Positions 1 through 10,608 of a stretch of DNA of 64,000 nt are shown in pieces (position 1 is the first letter of the stretch; every line of letters begins with the position of its first letter). The notes beneath the pieces were generated by a model, which saw nothing but the letters and a program-made list of their open reading frames with translations, did no database searches and was not told where the DNA came from. The stretch comes from Conchocele bisecta (Eukaryota > Mollusca > Bivalvia > Lucinida > Thyasiridae). The position numbers and the translations under genes are program-made. The DNA is taken from positions 46,685,056-46,749,055 of the forward strand of contig CM055265.1 of assembly GCA_029237695.1 (NCBI GenBank), given 5' to 3'.

Positions 1-2
1 AA

Positions 3-3000
3 TTTTGTTCAAAGTACAAAAATCAATATTCTGAAGAAGAGAAAGAAGCAGCTGTGGCACTGGCTCGGAGATTTGGAGTTAGTTATGCAGCAAAGCGTAC
101 AGGATTGAATCAGAAAATAATTCATGCATGGAAAATGAAAGAAGATCGGGATGGAGTTGTGCCTAATTTTAGTAAGATAAAAGCACCTTTCAGTAAACCA
201 CAGAGAATCCCAACTCAAATTGCTGCATCGTCAAGCTCTAGTACAGAACCATCATTGTATTCCGGGGATGCTGCAAGAGGCATTGTTCCAGAGTTTGAAA
301 ATACTATTGTAGAAGAAGTTTTGCAGCTGCAAGTGAAGGAGGGATGTGTATCATATGATGACATCAGTAAGATAGCTCAGGCAAGTTACTGTGAAACTAG
401 ACCAACATTCAAAGCTTGCTACAAATGGGTTAAGAATTTTCTTGAGAGACACCAGCAAGAACTGAAGGACATAGAATTGGCAAACATCAGTAGAGTTCTT
501 GCAGAAGATGAAGAAATTGTAGAACACCCTACAGCAAAGGATTTAAGTCATATGGTTACAACTGCTCTGAAAAACATTGATGGAACAGATGCTGTTCATA
601 TGGCTAGTCAAAGGAAGACCCCAGACAAGCGGCCGATAATAGTTGGACCTGCTGTGACATTCAATAGAAAGACTGAAAAATTGCTAGTCGATTGGGTGAT
701 TGAAAGAAATAAGAGAGATGGCTATGTGTTTACTGATGATTTTAGAGACTATGCTAAATCTACTTACACTGGTAATAAAAACTTTTCAGCTTCCAAAGGA
801 TGGCTCCAACTTTTCCTGCGGAGGCACAGAGAAATCAAGGATGTTCCATTTAGATCAAAATACAAATCCCAGTACACAGATGCTGAAAAGGAAGCAGCTG
901 TAAATGAAGCTAGAAGATACGGGACAGGCCATGTGGCGAGAAAACTGGGAATTGATCCTTCACTCCTATCTGCTTGGAAAATCAAATTGGAGCAGGAAGC
1001 TCATAAACAAACATTCTGGAAGTGGGGAAAAAGTCGAAAGCTAGCGTTAGGTTTGAACTTTGGTAAGTCACTGAAAATTCAGCAGTCTAAAATGAAACAG
1101 GCTTCCGACGAACCATCTCGATTTGTTCAACAAATGGATGCTGCCCGTGGTATTGTACCGGAGTTTGAGAATGCAATTGTTGAGATGATACTGGCACAGC
1201 ACAATAGAGATGGAAGCATCTCCTATGAAGATATCAGTAAGATAAGCCAATCTGTATACAAAGAGACAAGACCTACTTTTAAAGCAGCATATGGATGGAT
1301 ACGAAGCTTCATGAAAAGACATGAACATGCTTTGAAAGATATTGACATTGAAAATATTAAGAAGGTATTTATGCCAGAAGATCCAGAAATGTCAGTAGGT
1401 CATACGGCTGGATATCCAACGACCAGCAGGTTTGGACCTAAGTCGGTGAAAGCACATGTTAGGCCAATTATCATAGCAGCATCCAGATCACTGGACACTA
1501 AAACTGAGAAAACATTGGTTCAGTGGCTCTTGGAAAGACAGGCTGCTGATGGTTATGTTTTCCTAGACCAGTTCAAGGAGTATGCAAAGTCACTGTACAG
1601 AGGCAGTAAGAAGTTTGCAGCCACCCGTGCTTGGATGATCAAGTTTCTACGTCGAAACCATGCAACAGTGAAGGATATTAAGTTTACATCAAGGTTCCGT
1701 AGGGAATACACACATGAAGAGAAAACTGCCATAGTTGAAGAAGCTAGGAAATATGGTATCGGCCATGTTGCAAGGAAAACTGGAGTTGACCACTGTCTGA
1801 TATACTCATGGAAGGTAAAAATGGATAAAGAACAAGGGTTTGTCCAAGGGCCAGTAATGACGCAAACAAACGGGGCAGCTGCTTTGACGAAAGCTGCAGC
1901 TGCCAGTGCCTCCGGTGCTGCTAGTGTTGGTGTAGGGCCGGGGTTGTATAGTGTCCGTGGTATAGTCCCACATTTCGAGAACCAGATTGTACATCAGATT
2001 ATGGAATATATGGATGAAGAAGGCAGTGTGTCTTATGAACAAGTTAGCAGAGTTGCGCGTTCCATCTATTCTGAGACCAGACCCAACTTCAAAGCGTCTT
2101 ACAACTGGGTGAAGGACTTCATCAAGAGACATAAGAAAGCCCTAAGACATGTTGAATTTGATAGCACAAAGAAGCTTCTGATGACCAATGATTCCGGAGA
2201 AGAAGTGCTCATTGCTGCTGACAAGTATCTTGAGAACGTTGATCAGTTTGTAGACAAAGTTGATGATTCTGTTGTTTCTATGGTGGATGCTGCAATGAAG
2301 TCAATTGAAAGCTATGAATCAACAGCTGATGACAGTGGCACAAATCCAAGTGTTCCTATTGATATAGTCATTGATAACCCGGAAGATCCCAACTATGAAA
2401 CACAGATGTACAAGAGTAAAACTCGTAAGTCTGTTACAGGTACAATGACACCAGTACATCAAGGTAAAAGCTCCACTGGAATAGATATAACAAACATTTC
2501 AGCTAGAAAACCTATCATCGTTGGAGCTCCTGTGACATTTGATAGAAAAACAGAGAAAATCCTTGTGCAGTGGTTATTGGAGCGACAAGCTCGTGATTCT
2601 TATGTTTTTCAAGATGACTTCAAGAGATTTGCCAGGTCGCTTTATAAAGGAGACAAGAAATTTGGCGCCACTAACGCATGGTTGACCAAATTCCTACGTC
2701 GGAACAGAATAACCAAAGATATTCAGTTTATGTCTCGTTTGAAAGGTAACAATCCAAAATTTGAAGAGAAGATTATCAATTTGATCCTTGAGCATCAGGA
2801 GAAGGAAGGGAGTGTTTCATACAATGATATTCAGAGGATTACCCAATCTGTGTACAAGGACATACGACCTAACTTTAGGGCATGCTATAACTGGACGCGT
2901 GACTTCATAAAAAGGCACAAAGAGGCACTGAAAGATGTGGAATTGGAGAATGTTAAGAAGTACTTCTATCCAGGAGATGAAGAGAAAGATGGAGTGTTAA

Positions 3001-6000
3001 TCCGTGATGTTGATCCACTAAAGGGTCTCTCTCTGCTGGACAGCTCTTCTGAAATTGGTGAACAGTCTGTTGTAGGTGTGGATGAATTTGATGATACAGG
3101 GGATTTTGAAAGTGACATCAGTAGAAGTTCTTGGACCGACCTTGACACTACAACTGAGGGTAATATTTCACAACCAATACAACCATCTACATCATCTTCA
3201 GACATATTGGAACAAATGTCCCAGCAGAAAAGACCTGTTATTGTTGCTCCACCAAAAATGCTTGACATAAAAACAGAGAAGAAGCTGGTGGCATGGATGC
3301 AGCAAAAACAAGAGGAACAAGGGTGTGTTTACTTGGATGTATTTAAAGACTATGCCAAATCATTACATGAAGGTCCCAAACATTTCTCTGCTACAAATGC
3401 ATGGATGACACGATTTATGCAGCGAAACCACACTGCTTTGAAGCATGTGAAAGTTCAATCACGTTTCAGGCGAGATTATTCTATGAAGGAAAAGATTGCT
3501 ACTGTAGAAGAAGCAAGGCGACTTGGGTGTCATCATGTTGGTCGGAAACTTGGGATCAATGGGGGCGTTATCTATAGCTGGAAAACACAGATTGACAGTG
3601 CAGAGCGGTTAACGGGTTCAGCAGCTAGCGCTTTTACTGACAGTGACACTTTATTATCTATGGGTGATAGCGAGATGAAAAGTAGTGTTAGAGGAATGGT
3701 ACCTGAATTTGAAGAGAGAATTGTAGCCATGGTACTTCAACTGCAGGAATCAAAAGGCAGTGTCACAAATGATGAAATTAGTCAAATTTCAAAGTCTATT
3801 TACCAGGAAACTCGACCAAACTTCCAAGCTAGTTACAATTGGGTTGTTGAGTTTATCAGACGATACAAGAAAGAGTTCAAGGATGTTGTGTTTGAGAACC
3901 AGAAGAAAAATTACACAGAAGATCAGAAGTTACAGATTCTCGCTGAGGAGAAGAAGTATGGGACTGACCATGTTGTTCAGAAGAGGAAAATCTCGGCGAG
4001 TACACTGTATCAGTGGAGAAGAAATATGCGAGCCAAGTCTATTCCTATACCTGTGTTCAGAGCTGCTGTGTTCAGTTCAACAATGGGGCTTTCTACAAAA
4101 ATCAAGAAAAAGTATGGTAAAAAGACACAACGTACATTCACCTTGGAACAGAAGAGGAGCATTGTTGCAGAAGCAGAAAAGAATGGAGTATCCCATGCAT
4201 CTGTGAAACTGAATGTGACAAAAAACATGATTTATAGATGGATTCAAATCTTTCGTGAAAAAGGTGAAGAGATTGTGCTGAACAATGTTAATACACCTCA
4301 GTTGAAGAAGGATCTGGAACAGGGGATTGTTCAATGGGTTCTGGAGCAGAATAATGAACTGGGTATTGTCACTACACAGAGAATACAAGAACATACTCAA
4401 AAGGTTTTTAAGGATGCATTCACCATGTTTAATGCTACCTCAAACTGGCTGGAGGGATTTCTTGCTCAAAATGCTGAGAGATTTGAAAAAGTTAGATTTC
4501 GTGATTCAGATGATACAGATCGAGAGTTTACTGATGAGATTAAACAGAAATTTGCAAGACATGCCATAAAACATGGTGCTGTTAAAACTGCTGAACTTAC
4601 AGATCTTACACCGGGCTACATATATCATGTGAAAGCCACTTTGAAGAAGAAAGCTTTACTCCTTCCAGCAGATTCAGAAGTCGCTTTTGATTCAGCATTA
4701 CCAGCTTCTTCACCAGCACTATCTACCTCAGTACAGAGTCATGTAGCAAAGAAAATGATGGGTCCAAAGAGTAAAATGAAAGAAAAGCTTGATAAAATCA
4801 GCAGTAAATTTAGTGTGGATGAAAGAAGAAATATTGCTGCTGAAGCGAACATTTTAGGTACATCTTCTACTGCATCAAAATTTGGTGTTCCATTACCACT
4901 GATCCTAAACTGGATGAAGATTTATGACAACAATGAAGGAATGGACTTTAAGGAAGATACAGGGTTTGATAGTGGTACTCTTATCAAAACTGAAACAGTT
5001 CAAGAAATTGATAAACTTATTTCTGGGAGTTATGGAACAAATGAAGCCAAGACAAGCAGAAGTAGAAAGTCAATTGAAAGAGAATCGCCAGGTGTTCAGA
5101 AAGCAGAAACAACTAAACTGAATGTTAGGTTACCTTCGGTAGAAAAAAAGGTGATGGGTTTCAATAAAAAGTATTCTGAAGAATACAAAAAGGCTGTTTG
5201 TGATGAAGCAAGACTAAAAGGAGCCAGAGCTACAATAAAAGATACAGGTATACCAACGTCTACAGTGTATGGCTGGTTGAAAGAGTATGGTAATCTTGAA
5301 GAAGTGGATGAGAATGTTACTTCCGCATCTGATTTATCAACTGTCGGTATTAAACAAGAAGTTGATGCATTCTCTGAGGGCACTAACGGGCAATCTGTAC
5401 GACCAATTAAGCCATTTACACTTGATGAAAAAAGAGTTATTATTGCCGAAGCACAGGAGTATGGAACTAGTATTGTTGCAGAAAAATATGGTGTTTCTGA
5501 GATTCTACTCTTGGAGTGGATAAGCATGTACAAAGATTCAAGATATGTTCGTAAGTTGACGGCAGGCACACACAATATGACCAGTTCACCTGCTAGTGAC
5601 AAAAACTCAACACCAGATCGGAAATCTGCAACACCAGAACTGGGAAACATTATTGATAGAACATATACAAACAGTGACGAGAAGCGTATAAAGAGAGTTT
5701 ATTCTGAAGATGAAAAATTAAAGATAATAGAACAGGCAAGACAGATTGGATGTAAGGCAACTGCAAGAAAAACTGGTGTACCCGTGAGTAATGTTACTAG
5801 GTGGCTTTCACATGACAAGAAGAAGAGTTACAATAAACCAACATCAGTGTCACCATCATCAACACCTATGCTGAAAATCGGTAAATACAGAAGTATATCG
5901 GAGGATGCAAATTCTACCACGAAAATCAGACAAGGTGATCCAGGCTTTGATGAAAGTATCATGCCAAAGAAATTGCAAACTGCAGATATTGATGCGTCTA

Positions 6001-7061
6001 TGGATATTGAAAATTACTACATGTTGCATGAGAAGAGAAGCATTTGTGCCAAAGCAAGAGAAAATGGAGTGAAGCCAACTTCAGAAGAAGCGAGTGTGCC
6101 AATGAAAATGTTATACACATGGATGGATATGTATAAAGATGGAAATGTTAGAGATGGGAAAGTAACAGCGAATGATTTCATTATATCTACAGAGGATGCT
6201 GAGAAAAAGTTCAAGGCCCTTGAAGAATCCAACAGGATTGGTATAGCTGCAGCAGCTCAAAATGCTAATGTGTCGATAGAAAATATCTACCTCTGGAAGA
6301 AAGAATATACTTATAATAAATTATTGGACAGTCAAGTTTCATCTACAATGTCGAAATCGAGTATAGGTACAGAAGAAATTAGTAGTCGTAAGAGAAAGGC
6401 ATCATCAGTTGAGAGTGATGTTGGTGAATCCTTGAGTACAAAGAAATTTAAATATCCAAGACTAACGGAAGAAGAAAAGAAAGCTGCAGTTGCTGAAAGC
6501 GAGCGAATTGGTTGTAGGACAGTGGCAGAAAAGGTTGGAGTAAGTATTGACCTTTTGTATAAATGGAGACAGATGTATAAGTCTACAGTATTGCAAACAA
6601 GAGACATAATATCAGCTGAAAAAGAAGATCCAGTACTAACTGAACATGTGACAAGTGTAGATTCTGATAAAGACAGCGTGGTCATGATTTTAGATGATGA
6701 TTTTATTGTAACTGAAAATGACGATATGGATGAAATAGACTCTGCTACAGAAGGTGTGAATTTACCCGAGTTTAGTGAAACTGAATGTTCTAGTGCAAAT
6801 ACAAATCTAGGTGTTCATATGCCAGGAACATTGAACTTTCGTTCTCACACAGAGGTGGTACATGCAGATTCTGAAATACCTATATTGGAAACGGGTATTG
6901 TTTCCAGGGAATATTCAGAGGCAGAACAGCAGGAGGTAGTGGACCTTGTAGAAACAAACATTCCTGCAGCACATGTTCAGACATGGGTGTCGGAGTCATC
7001 TGCTTCCGACTTCAGTGGTATACAGATTACTAATGTAAAAAGTGAATTTTCCACAGAATAG
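3..7061 (+). CDS. Poly-helix-turn-helix DNA-binding protein, 5'-partial (CENP-B/Tc5-like and Brinker/psq-like module array)
   Basis: One frame stays open from the left edge to the TAG at 7059-7061, 2352 codons. The first start-like codon (GTG, 54) is not the start: the codons before it (FCSKYK...) match the beginning of an internal module (FRSKYK at about 850), so coding continues left of the window. About 10 modules resemble the CENP-B/Tc5-transposase HTH, with a conserved core like NFSASKGWLQLFLRRH (near 276-479, 630-854, 1147-1370, 1461-1684, 1954-2159, 2509-2744, 2745-2968, 3231-3460, 3690-3907, 4302-4500). About 14 resemble the Brinker/psq/CENP-B N-terminal HTH, pattern YxxEEKxxxVxEAxxxGxxxVAxKxGVxxxxxYxWK (near 15-134, 855-986, 1686-1830, 3461-3596, 3909-4037, 4130-4262, 4522-4652, 4806-4928, 5167-5292, 5409-5538, 5695-5826, 6012-6142, 6184-6318, 6453-6585). 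An acidic tail follows. No DDE domain is visible. I infer a nuclear DNA-binding protein derived from pogo/Tigger-type sequence; its target is unknown. Lack of stops and lysine/glutamate-rich codon use unlike the flanks support real coding. Confidence 0.87.
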   Translation, partial: FCSKYKNQYSEEEKEAAVALARRFGVSYAAKRTGLNQKIIHAWKMKEDRDGVVPNFSKIKAPFSKPQRIPTQIAASSSSSTEPSLYSGDAARGIVPEFENTIVEEVLQLQVKEGCVSYDDISKIAQASYCETRPTFKACYKWVKNFLERHQQELKDIELANISRVLAEDEEIVEHPTAKDLSHMVTTALKNIDGTDAVHMASQRKTPDKRPIIVGPAVTFNRKTEKLLVDWVIERNKRDGYVFTDDFRDYAKSTYTGNKNFSASKGWLQLFLRRHREIKDVPFRSKYKSQYTDAEKEAAVNEARRYGTGHVARKLGIDPSLLSAWKIKLEQEAHKQTFWKWGKSRKLALGLNFGKSLKIQQSKMKQASDEPSRFVQQMDAARGIVPEFENAIVEMILAQHNRDGSISYEDISKISQSVYKETRPTFKAAYGWIRSFMKRHEHALKDIDIENIKKVFMPEDPEMSVGHTAGYPTTSRFGPKSVKAHVRPIIIAASRSLDTKTEKTLVQWLLERQAADGYVFLDQFKEYAKSLYRGSKKFAATRAWMIKFLRRNHATVKDIKFTSRFRREYTHEEKTAIVEEARKYGIGHVARKTGVDHCLIYSWKVKMDKEQGFVQGPVMTQTNGAAALTKAAAASASGAASVGVGPGLYSVRGIVPHFENQIVHQIMEYMDEEGSVSYEQVSRVARSIYSETRPNFKASYNWVKDFIKRHKKALRHVEFDSTKKLLMTNDSGEEVLIAADKYLENVDQFVDKVDDSVVSMVDAAMKSIESYESTADDSGTNPSVPIDIVIDNPEDPNYETQMYKSKTRKSVTGTMTPVHQGKSSTGIDITNISARKPIIVGAPVTFDRKTEKILVQWLLERQARDSYVFQDDFKRFARSLYKGDKKFGATNAWLTKFLRRNRITKDIQFMSRLKGNNPKFEEKIINLILEHQEKEGSVSYNDIQRITQSVYKDIRPNFRACYNWTRDFIKRHKEALKDVELENVKKYFYPGDEEKDGVLIRDVDPLKGLSLLDSSSEIGEQSVVGVDEFDDTGDFESDISRSSWTDLDTTTEGNISQPIQPSTSSSDILEQMSQQKRPVIVAPPKMLDIKTEKKLVAWMQQKQEEQGCVYLDVFKDYAKSLHEGPKHFSATNAWMTRFMQRNHTALKHVKVQSRFRRDYSMKEKIATVEEARRLGCHHVGRKLGINGGVIYSWKTQIDSAERLTGSAASAFTDSDTLLSMGDSEMKSSVRGMVPEFEERIVAMVLQLQESKGSVTNDEISQISKSIYQETRPNFQASYNWVVEFIRRYKKEFKDVVFENQKKNYTEDQKLQILAEEKKYGTDHVVQKRKISASTLYQWRRNMRAKSIPIPVFRAAVFSSTMGLSTKIKKKYGKKTQRTFTLEQKRSIVAEAEKNGVSHASVKLNVTKNMIYRWIQIFREKGEEIVLNNVNTPQLKKDLEQGIVQWVLEQNNELGIVTTQRIQEHTQKVFKDAFTMFNATSNWLEGFLAQNAERFEKVRFRDSDDTDREFTDEIKQKFARHAIKHGAVKTAELTDLTPGYIYHVKATLKKKALLLPADSEVAFDSALPASSPALSTSVQSHVAKKMMGPKSKMKEKLDKISSKFSVDERRNIAAEANILGTSSTASKFGVPLPLILNWMKIYDNNEGMDFKEDTGFDSGTLIKTETVQEIDKLISGSYGTNEAKTSRSRKSIERESPGVQKAETTKLNVRLPSVEKKVMGFNKKYSEEYKKAVCDEARLKGARATIKDTGIPTSTVYGWLKEYGNLEEVDENVTSASDLSTVGIKQEVDAFSEGTNGQSVRPIKPFTLDEKRVIIAEAQEYGTSIVAEKYGVSEILLLEWISMYKDSRYVRKLTAGTHNMTSSPASDKNSTPDRKSATPELGNIIDRTYTNSDEKRIKRVYSEDEKLKIIEQARQIGCKATARKTGVPVSNVTRWLSHDKKKSYNKPTSVSPSSTPMLKIGKYRSISEDANSTTKIRQGDPGFDESIMPKKLQTADIDASMDIENYYMLHEKRSICAKARENGVKPTSEEASVPMKMLYTWMDMYKDGNVRDGKVTANDFIISTEDAEKKFKALEESNRIGIAAAAQNANVSIENIYLWKKEYTYNKLLDSQVSSTMSKSSIGTEEISSRKRKASSVESDVGESLSTKKFKYPRLTEEEKKAAVAESERIGCRTVAEKVGVSIDLLYKWRQMYKSTVLQTRDIISAEKEDPVLTEHVTSVDSDKDSVVMILDDDFIVTENDDMDEIDSATEGVNLPEFSETECSSANTNLGVHMPGTLNFRSHTEVVHADSEIPILETGIVSREYSEAEQQEVVDLVETNIPAAHVQTWVSESSASDFSGIQITNVKSEFSTE
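6672..6710 (+). other. Candidate SUMO-interacting motif in acidic C-terminal tail
   Basis: The tail of the poly-HTH protein reads DSVVMILDDDFIV here: a four- to five-residue hydrophobic run followed by three aspartates, the classic SIM layout. SUMO acceptor consensus sites (hydrophobic-K-x-E) occur in the same protein: IKTE at 4983-4994, IKQE at 5349-5360 and VKSE at 7035-7046, ten residues before the end being acidic or polar. Together they suggest a SUMO-regulated chromatin factor. This is inference from short motifs. Confidence 0.4.
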
Positions 7062-7221
7062 TGACAGACAGAAAAGGCTATGTACCGGTAGCAATGTTAG
7101 CAAATATGAATGACAATGTACAGTGTTGTGTGGTTGCTGTATAGTAAATATGTGAAGTCCTAGCATTCAATTTAGTATAATGCTTATTTTGGAATAGATA
7201 GGTATGACAAAAATGATAAAA

Positions 7222-7227
7222 AATAAA
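7222..7227 (+). promoter_or_regulatory. Polyadenylation signal AATAAA of the poly-HTH gene
   Basis: AATAAA lies 161 bases after the stop codon in AT-rich, non-coding sequence. It is the first canonical signal downstream. From 7228 to about 7650 I see no gene and no repeat that I recognise. Confidence 0.5.
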
Positions 7228-7651
7228 GACACAAGAAACAGTTCATGCAAGGTTTAGTGAACCATATCCCAAATGAATTCGCTTGTATTGATCCATCTCA
7301 TCAGGATCTGCACCATTTGTAACTTGGAAGAAGAACCAATTTCAGCGACTTAGGAGAGAAAGGTTCATGGTGAAGAATGCATGACTTACATGTCCACCTT
7401 ATGTGTTCATTTAAATATTGGCAGTATGAAGAAGTATTTGTCAGAGCCCTACTGTGCCTGAGATTATTTTGTTTGTTTAATATGTCATTCTGATAAGCCT
7501 GATAATAATCAGCATTGGTTGCTTATGACCCATATCTGTATTTTAAGACTTGTTTTGTTTTCTGGCCTGACTGCAACTTCTGCAAATATCACAAGGGTCC
7601 TCAGTATGTCAACTTACCACAGTAACTTGACACAATCAGTTGAAAAGAAAA

Positions 7652-7879
7652 ACAACAATTGTCGTCTCCTGTTGCTTTTATATCTTACCTTATTTATCAA
7701 TGAAAACGTGGTTTGACAGCACTTCAGAATCATTTCCAATGGAAATTATTCTAAAGTGCTATCAAAGCAAGTTGTAAATTATTCTAAAGTGCTGTCAAAG
7801 CAGGATTTTGATGATAAAAATGGAAAGTAGAAAATAAACAGCAAATGACAAATAATTAAGATAGCGGTGTAAGGGTTAA
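7652..7879. mobile_element. TTAA-type MITE, family A (GTGCTGTCAAA hairpin), left end worn
   Basis: Matches the other family A copies: an internal hairpin built from TTTGACAGCACTTCAGAAT and its complement, GTCGTCTGCTG near the left, GATAGCGGTGTAAGGGTTAA at the right. Intact copies begin TTAACCCTTAGACCGCTA. TTAA targets with CCCTT termini are known for piggyBac-type elements, hence the tentative class. No transposase is encoded. Confidence 0.75.
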
Positions 7880-7934
7880 AAAATAAATGGCATCTTTTCA
7901 TGCTGGCTTTATCCCCTTGTCTGTACAAGAATGA

Positions 7935-8147
7935 TTAACCCTTACAGTGCTGAATTAAATTTGTTGTCTGCTGTTTATTTTGTAATTTCTCTTTTTCTTA
8001 TCAAAAACATGCTTTGACAGCACTTTAGAATCATTTCCAATGGAAATGATTCTAAAATGTTGCCACACCTTGTTTTTATTTAGAGAAAATACAAAATAAA
8101 AAACAACGGCAGACGATAATTTTCGGTTCCCGCTTTCTAAGGGTTAA
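7935..8147. mobile_element. TTAA-type MITE, family A/B relative
   Basis: Begins TTAACCCTTACAGTGC and ends CTTTCTAAGGGTTAA, with the central hairpin AGAATCATTTCC/GGAAATGATTCT. The right arm is diverged (TGTTGCCACACC), so this copy is old. From 8148 to about 8680 no gene or recognised repeat is seen. Confidence 0.75.
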
Positions 8148-8679
8148 ATCCACAATCCTTTCAATTCAATGTATCTACGTTTTACTGAAGTAAATGTGCT
8201 AATTTCTGTAGACCACCTGTTGCTACTGACTATTTGCTTTCCTGGTAAACTACATCTACAGCCATCAGCTGATTCCTTTTATACTCGTGTATATATTTTA
8301 CAACCATTAAGTGAAGCAGTGCATGACGTTTTTTTTCTTCACTCTGCCTGTGGCCATGGTTGCCATTAAACATCCTTCTTTTTGATGGCCCAGTAAGTTA
8401 CCCATACATTTGTGAGCTTATACTCTGTATACTTAACAACAGTCAAGTGCAGTAATGCGTACTTCAATCAGTCTGCCTGAGATCAACCTGGAGTTATGCC
8501 CGTTTTCTATTTTACTGCATATAAACATGTTCATCAAAAGCTGCCACATGGTTTATCATCTGCTTCTTACATGCTGATAATAATTGAGCTATGCTGTTCT
8601 CAATAAGCTCTTGTGAATTACAAACAGAAATGTGTCGATCATGAAGCCGATCATTGGCTAATCGCAGTAGTCTGTAAAC

Positions 8680-8795
8680 ATATATGCATTTGCTCTGAAA
8701 ATTTTGTCAACTTTTGATGTCATTTACTGAAAATGTAATGAAAAGTCACACATCTTCTTAGGTACAAAATCACATGGCTTGTCTCATATGTGGCT
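8680..8795. mobile_element. Fragment of foldback family Q
   Basis: Right-hand end of family Q: GTCAACTTTTGATGTC, then GGTACAAAATCACATGGC and GTCTCATATGTGG. Full copies occur at 33214-33480 and 59361-60095. Confidence 0.5.
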
Positions 8796-9320
8796 GTGAC
8801 TGGAGAAATGGTCTTAGGGGTTTTGCAACTAGTGTAGATCCAGATGAGCCTGTGCATCTGCACTTTCTGATTATGATTTACACTGTTCAACATTCCATCA
8901 ATGAAATGCCCGTCATACTAATACCAATCGATCATGATCAGTAGCCGATTTCATCAAAATTGCAAAGTATACTTTTCTAGCAAAGTATACTTTGAGGGAG
9001 TAATCATTTATTTTCCCCGAAATGCATTATTTCATATAGAACTAACGACTGCATATATTTGATGATTAAAAGTATGCAGAATTATTATACTGAATTCATT
9101 ACATTATCACAGCCATTTTGGCTGTGATAATGTAATAAATTCAGTATAATAAAAATTAATAAATTTATCCTAAAATTGACAATTTCTCCCTCAAAGTATA
9201 CTTTGCTAGATAAGTATACTTTGCAATGTTGGTGAAATAGGCTACAGGCTACAGGAGTGGGCTATTTGATCAGGAGCTACAGCGGTCGCATATCCCATAA
9301 AACCCATCCAGTCACAGCCA
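8787..9320. mobile_element. Family E element (TGTGGCTGTGACTGG ends) split by a nested family F copy
   Basis: Left part starts TGTGGCTGTGACTGGAGAAA; the right part ends with the complementary CAGTCACAGCC. The middle is replaced by the family F element at 8939-9247. Other family E copies are near 17011, 42229, 57711 and 61010. Confidence 0.6.
8939..9247. mobile_element. Family F foldback MITE (GTAGCCGATTTCACC ends)
   Basis: About 305 bp with inverted ends GTAGCCGATTTCA / GGTGAAATAGGCTAC, subterminal GCAAAGTATACTT repeats in both orientations, and a long central hairpin AATTCATTACATTATCACAG...CTGTGATAATGTAATAAATT. Inserted into a family E element, so younger than it. Confidence 0.75.
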
Positions 9321-9346
9321 AATATTTGATTACAGTAATTACAAAA

Positions 9347-9560
9347 TTAACCCTTCCTACGCTGTTGACGAAAATTGCCGTCTGCTGTGTTTCATTTTTG
9401 GTTTAATTCTTAACAAAAACCTGGTTTTTACAGCACATGAGAATCGTCTCCTCTGGAGATGATTCTCATGTGCTGTCAAAACCAGGTTTTTGTCGAGAAA
9501 TATTGAAAATAAAACATTTCCAGCAGACGACAACATTTAATTCAGCTTCGTAAGGGTTAA
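9347..9560. mobile_element. TTAA-type MITE, family B
   Basis: Starts TTAACCCTTCCTACGCTG and ends CTTCGTAAGGGTTAA. The central hairpin is GAATCGTCTCC/GGAGATGATTC flanked by TACAGCACATGA and its complement; both arms carry an ACCTGGTTTT block. Well preserved. Confidence 0.8.
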
Positions 9561-9951
9561 GGTGTCCATGCTTATAACAATCAAATTGCATTAGTTTAAA
9601 CTTCTGTGGCCATGCTTATAAAACCTGTAATCACATTCTCCAAATCCATGCTTAAAATCATACAATTTGATTGGCACAGCTCGGCCTTGACCAATTGACG
9701 TTCTGTTTCTAAGCATAAAAATGGAGTATGCTCCGGAGGTTTTATGACTACAGACACTGACCATGCACTTCCTTTTACAGTCAATGCCTAACTATTTGAC
9801 GTGTTGAGCCTGAGCTGTGCACAGGCATGCCAATCTTTATTTTATTTGTAGTTAACATCTTGGGTAAATCTTCAGAGCCATTTATAATCACAGACACAGG
9901 TGCTTCTAGCATATCTAGTATGTCTTGAATAGTCAGTTTGTGTTTGTGTAT

Positions 9952-10103
9952 TCATGAAACACCTTTCTAAACAATGTACTAAACAATTCAAATGTGCCCT
10001 GGTGTGCTGATTATATCGACGTTGAATATTAAATATTGATATAATCACCACACCCGGTGCAAATTTGAATTGTTTTTTACATTGTGTAGAAAGATGTTTC
10101 ATG
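9952..10103. repeat. Long imperfect palindrome
   Basis: TCATGAAACACCTTTCTA at the left pairs with TAGAAAGATGTTTCATG at the right, and the arms continue inward through CAATTCAAATGTGCCC and GATTATATCGACG to a short AT-rich centre. It has the look of a foldback element; no target duplication was recognised. 9561-9951 holds degenerate inverted repeats around CCATGCTTATAA and no gene. Confidence 0.55.
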
Positions 10104-10190
10104 CATATACGAGGGTCATCCAATATATAGTGAAAACGGCTTAGTATTGTTAGTTTAGAATGAACTATCCTAGCCACTTATCCATCATAC

Positions 10191-10551
10191 AATAATCCCA
10201 GAACAAAACTATTTACACAATTCCCTAACATTTGATTGGCCCGTAGCAAGTCTCTGTCCAAAATTTGTATCCCAGTAAACTCCCACGCCAAACTACTTTC
10301 CGTAACCGTGAGGCGCAGTTAAAATAATTCTTAAGAAAACGTAAAATAAACACATTTTCTTGATGAATTTATTTCAAATGCTGGAATTGTAAGGAATGAA
10401 TGGCCTTTTTGTTGAATTTATCGGAGATATAAACTTGGAAAAGGTCGCGGTAATACTGGACGATGCCTTCCGGCCTTCGTCCAGTATTCCCGCGACTTTT
10501 CCAAGTTTATACCCCGATAAATTCCACAAAAAGGCCATTCATTCCTATAAT
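10191..10551. mobile_element. Family G foldback element, full copy
   Basis: Unique-looking left part (CCCTAACATTTGATTGGC, GAGGCGCAGTTAAAATAA) followed by a large hairpin AGGAATGAATGGCCTTTTTG...CAAAAAGGCCATTCATTCCT around CGTCCAGTATTCCCGCGAC. Other copies: 26546-26900, 52396-52759, 54012-54280. Confidence 0.75.
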
Positions 10552-10608
10552 GCAACCTTCTCTGTGTTTAGTAATTGATTTGCAAACACTCGGAAATGCT
10601 TCTATATT

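Noticed and set aside
5096..5650. 184-codon reverse-strand frame
   Set aside because: Shadow of the poly-HTH coding sequence, which has clear modular protein conservation on the + strand.
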